From: Lentisphaerae bacterium ADurb.Bin242
Lineage (GTDB): Bacteria; Verrucomicrobiota; Lentisphaeria; Victivallales; UBA1829
Assembly (NCBI GenBank): GCA_002069785.1
Contig: MWCA01000049.1
Coordinates: forward strand, 1 to 44,531
Direction: 5' to 3'
DNA length: 44,531 bases
Shown here: in pieces, positions 40,558-44,531 of the stretch
How the letters are laid out: each line of letters opens with the position of its first letter
Numbering within the stretch: the first letter of the stretch is position 1
The notes under the pieces: model-generated
Database searches by the model: none
Told to the model about the DNA's origin: nothing
Seen by the model: the letters and a program-made list of their open reading frames with translations, nothing else
Translations under genes and position numbers: made by a program

Positions 40558-41127
40558 ATGAAAACTGAACAACATTCTTTTACGATGATCGAACTCCTCA
40601 CGGTGGTTGCCATCATTGCTGTTCTTGCCGGAATCGCCGTCGGCGTCACCAATCTGGTCCTGAACAAGTCCGCCGAGGCCAAAACCGAAGCCACGATCAA
40701 AGCGCTCGAAATCGCCCTGAACATGTACAAGGACAAGTTCGGACACTATCTGGCCGTTTCCATCATACCCAAAGCCTTGACCATTGAAGATTCTTCCATC
40801 CTCGACGATACCGCAGAGGCAAAAGATAAATTTAAAGTTTCCCTCTGGCAGTTCCTCGACCAGAAACTGATCAATTCGGCAACCATTGCCAATGGAAGCA
40901 CTCGTTATTTCAAGGACGGCTGGGACCGCCCATTGTTGTATCGCAGCCCAGGCCACTACAACAAGACCACTTTTGACCTCGGATCGGTGGGACCTGATGG
41001 AAAAATTGGAGATGGCGGAACTCCAATATCCATCCCTGCCGACATTACATCTTCCATCAACACTGACTATAACGCCAATTTCGGCAAAGGCGATGACATC
41101 GTCAACTTCATCCACAACGCCGACTGA
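40558..41127 (+). CDS. GspG-like major pseudopilin
   Basis: 189 residues. Short leader MKTEQHS, then FTMIELLTVVAIIAVLAG, the prepilin helix. The body carries the GspG hallmarks: ALEIALNMYKDKFG after the helix, DGWDRPLLYRSPG, and FDLGSVGPDGKIGDGG with acidic residues that in GspG bind calcium. The residue before the cleavage site is Ser, not Gly. It stands alone, convergent with the RNase P RNA gene, without other secretion genes in the window; whether it belongs to a type II secretion pseudopilus or to the amplified pseudopilin set of this lineage is open. Confidence 0.9.
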   Translation: MKTEQHSFTMIELLTVVAIIAVLAGIAVGVTNLVLNKSAEAKTEATIKALEIALNMYKDKFGHYLAVSIIPKALTIEDSSILDDTAEAKDKFKVSLWQFLDQKLINSATIANGSTRYFKDGWDRPLLYRSPGHYNKTTFDLGSVGPDGKIGDGGTPISIPADITSSINTDYNANFGKGDDIVNFIHNAD

Positions 41128-41170
41128 TTGTTTTCCGGGATCGGAAATTCCCGGAAGGATGGAGGAAAAA

Positions 41171-41522
41171 GGGAGGCGACGGCGATAAGCCGGATTCTGT
41201 TCTCTTTTGCAAGAGCGGCAACCATCTGTCTGACGCGACCAGTACCCGGGATTCAAACGCTGCGAGCAACAGCTCATCCCCTATTTGGTCTTGCTCCGGG
41301 AGGGGCTTGCCTTGACGGAGGGAATTGCTTCCGCTCCCGGCGGGCTCTTACCCCGCCGTTTCACCCTTGCCGGACTTGTGTCCGGCGGTTTGCTTTCTGT
41401 TGCGCTTTCCTTTCCGGGGCGTATCGTCCCCGGCATCCCTTTCTGCAAGGGACTCCCTGCTCTGCGGAGTCCGGACTTTCCTCCAGTCCTTTCGGACCGG
41501 CGGCTGCCTGCCGTCGCCTCCC
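41171..41522 (-). ncRNA. rnpB: RNase P RNA (bacterial type A)
   Basis: About 352 nt. Its ends form a perfect 13-bp P1 helix (41510-41522 with 41171-41183). On the minus strand the conserved core is clear: GAGGAAAGTCCGGACTCC near the 5' end, GCAACAGAAAGCAAACCGCC, AAGGGTGAAACGGCGGGGTA, CGGAGCAAGACCAAATAGGG, and ACAGAATCCGGCTTATCG next to the 3' end. It is the catalytic RNA that matures tRNA 5' ends. The open reading frames predicted across it are not genes. Confidence 0.95.
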
Positions 41523-41527
41523 GGATC

Positions 41528-41556
41528 AATATACGCCCGGAAGATGATTTTTTCCA
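41528..41556 (-). promoter_or_regulatory. Promoter of rnpB
   Basis: TATATT at 41528-41533 lies five bases before the mapped 5' end of the RNA, the expected spacing, and TGGAAA at 41551-41556 is a weak -35 at 17 bp. Confidence 0.6.
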
Positions 41557-41686
41557 CCATCGGAACCGTTTTTCAGGCGTTTTTCTTCCGGCGTCTGGAA
41601 AAAGACCCGTCCGTATGCTACAGTAAAGACGATATTTTTTCATTCCCCGAATTAAAAATTTAAAACTTGCCTCAAGAGATTGTGAA

Positions 41687-43387
41687 ATGAAACAGAAAAC
41701 AATGAAGGACAAAGAGGTTTTTTACGGTCCGGCGGACGTTCCGCCTCTCGCGCTGACGATTTTTTCCTCCATCCAGCACATGCTGCTGGTATTGTCATTG
41801 GGGCTGGCATTGCCGGTCACCATCGCGCACGCGGCGAACCTGTCGCCGGGAGAATCGGGCATTTTCCTTTCGCTCGCGCTCCTGTCCATCGGCATTGCCG
41901 GAATTCTTCAGACATTGCCCTCCCGTTATCTCGGCAACGGCTGCATGGATCTTTCGGTTTCCGACTCCGCGGCGCTTTCGGCATGCACGGCCGCCGCGCA
42001 ACTGGGGGGAATGCCGCTGGTCTACGGGATGACCCTGCTTTCCGGATTTTTCAAAGGAATCCTCGGATCGTTCACGTATTATTTCCGCAAACTCTTCCCG
42101 CCGGAAGTCACGGGATGCATGATCTTCATTCTGGGAATCAGCATCATCCCGACGGGCCTCAAGTATTTTCTCGGCACGGGATACTACGCGAAAACCGGAG
42201 AGTTTTCGACGCTCCACCTGTTTGTGGCCGTCTGTTCGCTCCTCATCATGTTTTCATGCACGGTTTTCAGCAGAACGCTCAAATGCTACGCGGCGCTGTT
42301 CGGCATCACCGGCGGATTCCTGCTTTCCTGGATGGTCGGCATCCTTGACCTGAAGGCCTTTTCGGAACTTGCGGAGACTCCTTTTTTCCGCATTCCGTAC
42401 CCGGAGAAGTTCTCGTTCGCCTTCGACTGGCGCGTTGCGCTGCCGTTTGCGATCGTCACCATCGCGGCGATCGTCGACAACATCGGAGACTATACGGCGG
42501 CGCAGAAGATCAGCGACCCGAAGTTCAAGCGTCCGGACTGGCGCCGGATCGAAAACGGAATCCGCGCCTCCGGGCTCGGTTCGCTGATCGCCGGGCTGGC
42601 GGGCGGCGTGATCCAGTCGACCGCGACCACCAATCTCGGCATCGCGGGGGCAACGGGCGTCACCAGCCGGATCGTCGGCTATATCGCGAGCGGCATCCTG
42701 ATCGCGCTGGCGTTCTTTCCCCGGGCGATGGGGGCGCTGATGCTGATTCCGGAACCGGTGCTGGGCGCGGTGCTGATTTTCAGCATCGCCTATATCATGG
42801 CGGGCGGCTTTTCAACTCTGTCCGCGGTGGAACTGGATGACCGGCGGATTTTCGTCATCTTCATTTCCATCATCTTCTCCGTCTCCGCGATGATTCCCGG
42901 ATTGTGGACGTTCATCCCGAAACAGGCGGCGGTGACTCTCCTTTCCCCGATCGTGATGGGAACGCTGATCCTGCTCCTGATGACCGTTCTGACCAGCCTC
43001 GGCACACGGCGCCGCATCCGCTTTACAACCGCCACCGACGCGGCGTCGATTCCGCTTATGGACGGGAAGGTCAAGGAAATCTGCCAGGAATGGTGCGTGT
43101 CCAAAAGTCTCTGCCAGAGCCTGACCTTCGGCCTTGACGCCGTCTGTGAAAGCCTTTTCGTCAACGGGGTGGACAATGAAATCGCCGTGGACGTCTCCTA
43201 TGACCGGATGCAGATTAAAGTCAAAATTACGGCGAATCATCCATGCGTTCCGGAGGTGCGGCTCAAAAAAAGCGACACTCCGGATGAAGTGGAGCTTGCG
43301 TTCCTCATGCTGAAAAACCGTTTCGACACGGTCCGCTGGCATCGGAACGGACAGATTCTGATGCTGAACATCGAAACCGATTTATGA
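41687..43387 (+). CDS. NCS2-family nucleobase permease with soluble C-terminal domain
   Basis: 566 residues. The first ~450 residues are a uracil/xanthine permease of the NCS2 (nucleobase-ascorbate transporter) family, about 14 helices, with SSIQHMLLV in helix 1, [15 protein letters not shown] in helix 8 and [15 protein letters not shown] in helix 10. The final ~110 residues are soluble and resemble a reduced histidine-kinase-like ATPase (RsbW-type) domain: [26 protein letters not shown], then [14 protein letters not shown] and a C-terminal [10 protein letters not shown] strand; the usual Asn-box motif is not intact. The ribosome binding site is weak (AAGAGA); a second ATG five codons later is possible. 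Substrate cannot be told from sequence by eye. Confidence 0.87.
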   Translation: MKQKTMKDKEVFYGPADVPPLALTIFSSIQHMLLVLSLGLALPVTIAHAANLSPGESGIFLSLALLSIGIAGILQTLPSRYLGNGCMDLSVSDSAALSACTAAAQLGGMPLVYGMTLLSGFFKGILGSFTYYFRKLFPPEVTGCMIFILGISIIPTGLKYFLGTGYYAKTGEFSTLHLFVAVCSLLIMFSCTVFSRTLKCYAALFGITGGFLLSWMVGILDLKAFSELAETPFFRIPYPEKFSFAFDWRVALPFAIVTIAAIVDNIGDYTAAQKISDPKFKRPDWRRIENGIRASGLGSLIAGLAGGVIQSTATTNLGIAGATGVTSRIVGYIASGILIALAFFPRAMGALMLIPEPVLGAVLIFSIAYIMAGGFSTLSAVELDDRRIFVIFISIIFSVSAMIPGLWTFIPKQAAVTLLSPIVMGTLILLLMTVLTSLGTRRRIRFTTATDAASIPLMDGKVKEICQEWCVSKSLCQSLTFGLDAVCESLFVNGVDNEIAVDVSYDRMQIKVKITANHPCVPEVRLKKSDTPDEVELAFLMLKNRFDTVRWHRNGQILMLNIETDL

Positions 43388-43556
43388 AATTCCGTCTTGC
43401 GGCCTGCCGCGAATACGGATGAAATCCTCACCGGAAGCCCCCCTTCCCGAAGAAAAGCGCAAAAACCGGAGAAAACGGCTTTCCTTTCGGCAAAAAACGG
43501 ATATGGTACGGAATCAGCATTATTCTTTAATTCATGGGATACAGGGAGAGTTGAAC

Positions 43557-44480
43557 ATGGCGAACATCGCAAAAAACATTCTGGAAAAAATCGGGAACAC
43601 CCCTCTGGTGAAAATCGGCAGGCTCAACAAGGGCAAGGCGGAAATTCTCGCCAAGATCGAATCTTTCAACCCCGGCGGCAGCGTCAAGGACCGCGTGGGG
43701 CTTGCCATGATCGAAGACGCCGAAAAGCGCGGAGTCCTGAAGCCGGGCGCCATGATCGTGGAGCCCACCAGCGGCAACACCGGAATCGGGCTGGCTGTTG
43801 TGGCCGCCGTCAAGGGATATAAACTGATCCTGACCATGCCGGACACCATGAGCATCGAACGCCGGAAGCTCCTGGCCGCCTACGGGGCGCAGCTGGTCCT
43901 GACCGAAGGCGCGCTCGGAATGAAAGGCGCCATCGCCAAAGCCGAACAGATCGTGAAGGAAAATCCGGGCTCTTTCATGCCGCAGCAGTTCGAGAATCCC
44001 TCGAATCCCGCCTGCCACCGGGCCTTCACCGCCGAAGAAATCTGGCGCGACACCAACGGAAAGGTCGATGTATTCGTGGCGGGCGTCGGAACGGGCGGAA
44101 CCATCACCGGCGTCGGGGAAGTCCTCAAGAAACGCAACCCGGATGTGGAGATCGTCGCGGTCGAACCGTCCGATTCCGCCGTCCTTTCCGGCGACGCGCC
44201 CGGTCCGCACAAAATCCAGGGCATCGGAGCCGGCTTCATCCCGAAAATCATGAACATGGCCCTCCTCGACCGGATCGTCAAGGTCACAGCCGGGGAAGCG
44301 GGAGAGACCGCGCGGCAGGCGGCCCGGCAGGAGGGACTTCTCATCGGAATCTCTTCCGGCGCGGCTCTCTTTGCGGCGCTCCAGCTCGGCCGCCAGCCCG
44401 CATACAAGGGAAAACGCATCGTGGTGCTTCTGCCGGATTCCGGGGAACGGTATCTCTCCGGCGGACTGTTTGAAACCTGA
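43557..44480 (+). CDS. cysK: Cysteine synthase A (O-acetylserine sulfhydrylase)
   Basis: 307 residues, full length. NPGGSVKDR holds the pyridoxal-phosphate lysine K44, [12 protein letters not shown] binds the substrate carboxylate, and [12 protein letters not shown] binds the cofactor phosphate. It makes cysteine from O-acetylserine and sulfide. The ATG at 43557 follows AGGGAGAG; an upstream frame extension to 43419 is not homologous. The 169-base gap before it shows no riboswitch that I can recognise. No cysE is nearby. Confidence 0.94.
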   Translation: MANIAKNILEKIGNTPLVKIGRLNKGKAEILAKIESFNPGGSVKDRVGLAMIEDAEKRGVLKPGAMIVEPTSGNTGIGLAVVAAVKGYKLILTMPDTMSIERRKLLAAYGAQLVLTEGALGMKGAIAKAEQIVKENPGSFMPQQFENPSNPACHRAFTAEEIWRDTNGKVDVFVAGVGTGGTITGVGEVLKKRNPDVEIVAVEPSDSAVLSGDAPGPHKIQGIGAGFIPKIMNMALLDRIVKVTAGEAGETARQAARQEGLLIGISSGAALFAALQLGRQPAYKGKRIVVLLPDSGERYLSGGLFET

Positions 44481-44518
44481 ATTTCCGGGGAACGGCATTC
44501 CGCCCCTTCCGCGTTCCG

Positions 44519-44530
44519 CCCGCCGGCGGG
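44519..44530 (+). terminator. GC-rich palindrome at the window edge, probable start of a cysK terminator
   Basis: CCCGCCGGCGGG is a perfect 12-bp dyad about 40 bases after the cysK stop; any T-run would lie beyond the edge. Confidence 0.3.
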
Positions 44531-44531
44531 T

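Noticed and set aside
41281..41712. Small frames across 41171-41650 on both strands
   Set aside because: The region is the RNase P RNA gene and its promoter.
43388..43556. Possible sulfur-related riboswitch before cysK
   Set aside because: No S-box, SAH or T-box core elements were recognised in this 169-base gap.
1..44531. Insertion sequences, transposases, integrases or phage genes
   Set aside because: None of the coding regions shows transposase, integrase or phage structural motifs, and no terminal inverted repeats or target duplications were seen.
1..44531. tRNA genes
   Set aside because: No stretch with a T-loop GTTCRA pattern in cloverleaf context was recognised by eye; small tRNA genes could still be missed.

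Overview
The window looks like a chromosomal segment of a fermentative member of the Lentisphaerota (Victivallis-like; phylum of the PVC group). This is inferred from pseudopilins with a [19 protein letters not shown] N-terminus inside a glycan-degradation locus, moderately high GC, many glycoside hydrolases of mixed families, and an anaerobic lactate/Etf module. No 16S gene is present, so the assignment is by gene style only.

Left part (1-25995): a glycan-utilisation region on the minus strand with a GntR-type regulator gene (24955-25995) divergently transcribed at its right edge. Three minus-strand transcription units can be read. TU1 (24755 to 11334) encodes a creatininase-family protein, a NagA-type deacetylase fused in frame to an (alpha/alpha)6-barrel-like protein, a secreted clan-A-like glycosidase with a CBM9-like C-terminus, a solute-binding-protein/permease fusion, a second permease with a very large repeat-containing periplasmic insertion (interrupted here by a one-base frameshift), and an FAD oxidoreductase. 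TU2 (11205 to 2276) encodes an M20 amidohydrolase, a GH35, an unassigned TIM-barrel-like protein and a GH20 and clan-A glycosidase, none with a signal peptide. TU3 (2100 to beyond the left edge) encodes a pseudopilin and two SGNH hydrolases. Each unit starts with a sigma70-like promoter overlapped by the same 19-bp element containing two direct half-sites one helical turn apart, which makes this a likely regulon of the adjacent GntR protein. The enzyme set (GH20, NagA, GH35, several amidohydrolases, SGNH esterases) points to acetylated, N-acetylhexosamine- and galactose-containing host-type glycans, imported and finished inside the cell. No transporter ATPase is encoded in the window.

Middle (26118-30872, plus strand): larA-etfB-etfA-lactate dehydrogenase, the gene set of an electron-confurcating lactate dehydrogenase with a nickel lactate racemase, with translational overlaps.

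Right part (31083-44531): an infA-map-adk unit; a ROK-like kinase/nucleotidyltransferase/NahK-like kinase/epimerase unit that could turn N-acetylhexosamines or galactose into UDP-sugars and so connect to the left-hand locus; a PfkB kinase/SppA/degenerate PD-(D/E)XK-like unit; a GspG-like pseudopilin with a clear promoter; the RNase P RNA gene; an NCS2 nucleobase permease with a soluble C-terminal extension; and cysteine synthase cysK.

Most promising unusual items: the permease whose periplasmic loop carries six ~70-residue repeats resembling an element of the neighbouring GH35, the solute-binding-protein/permease fusion that partners it, the NagA fusion, and the shared operator.
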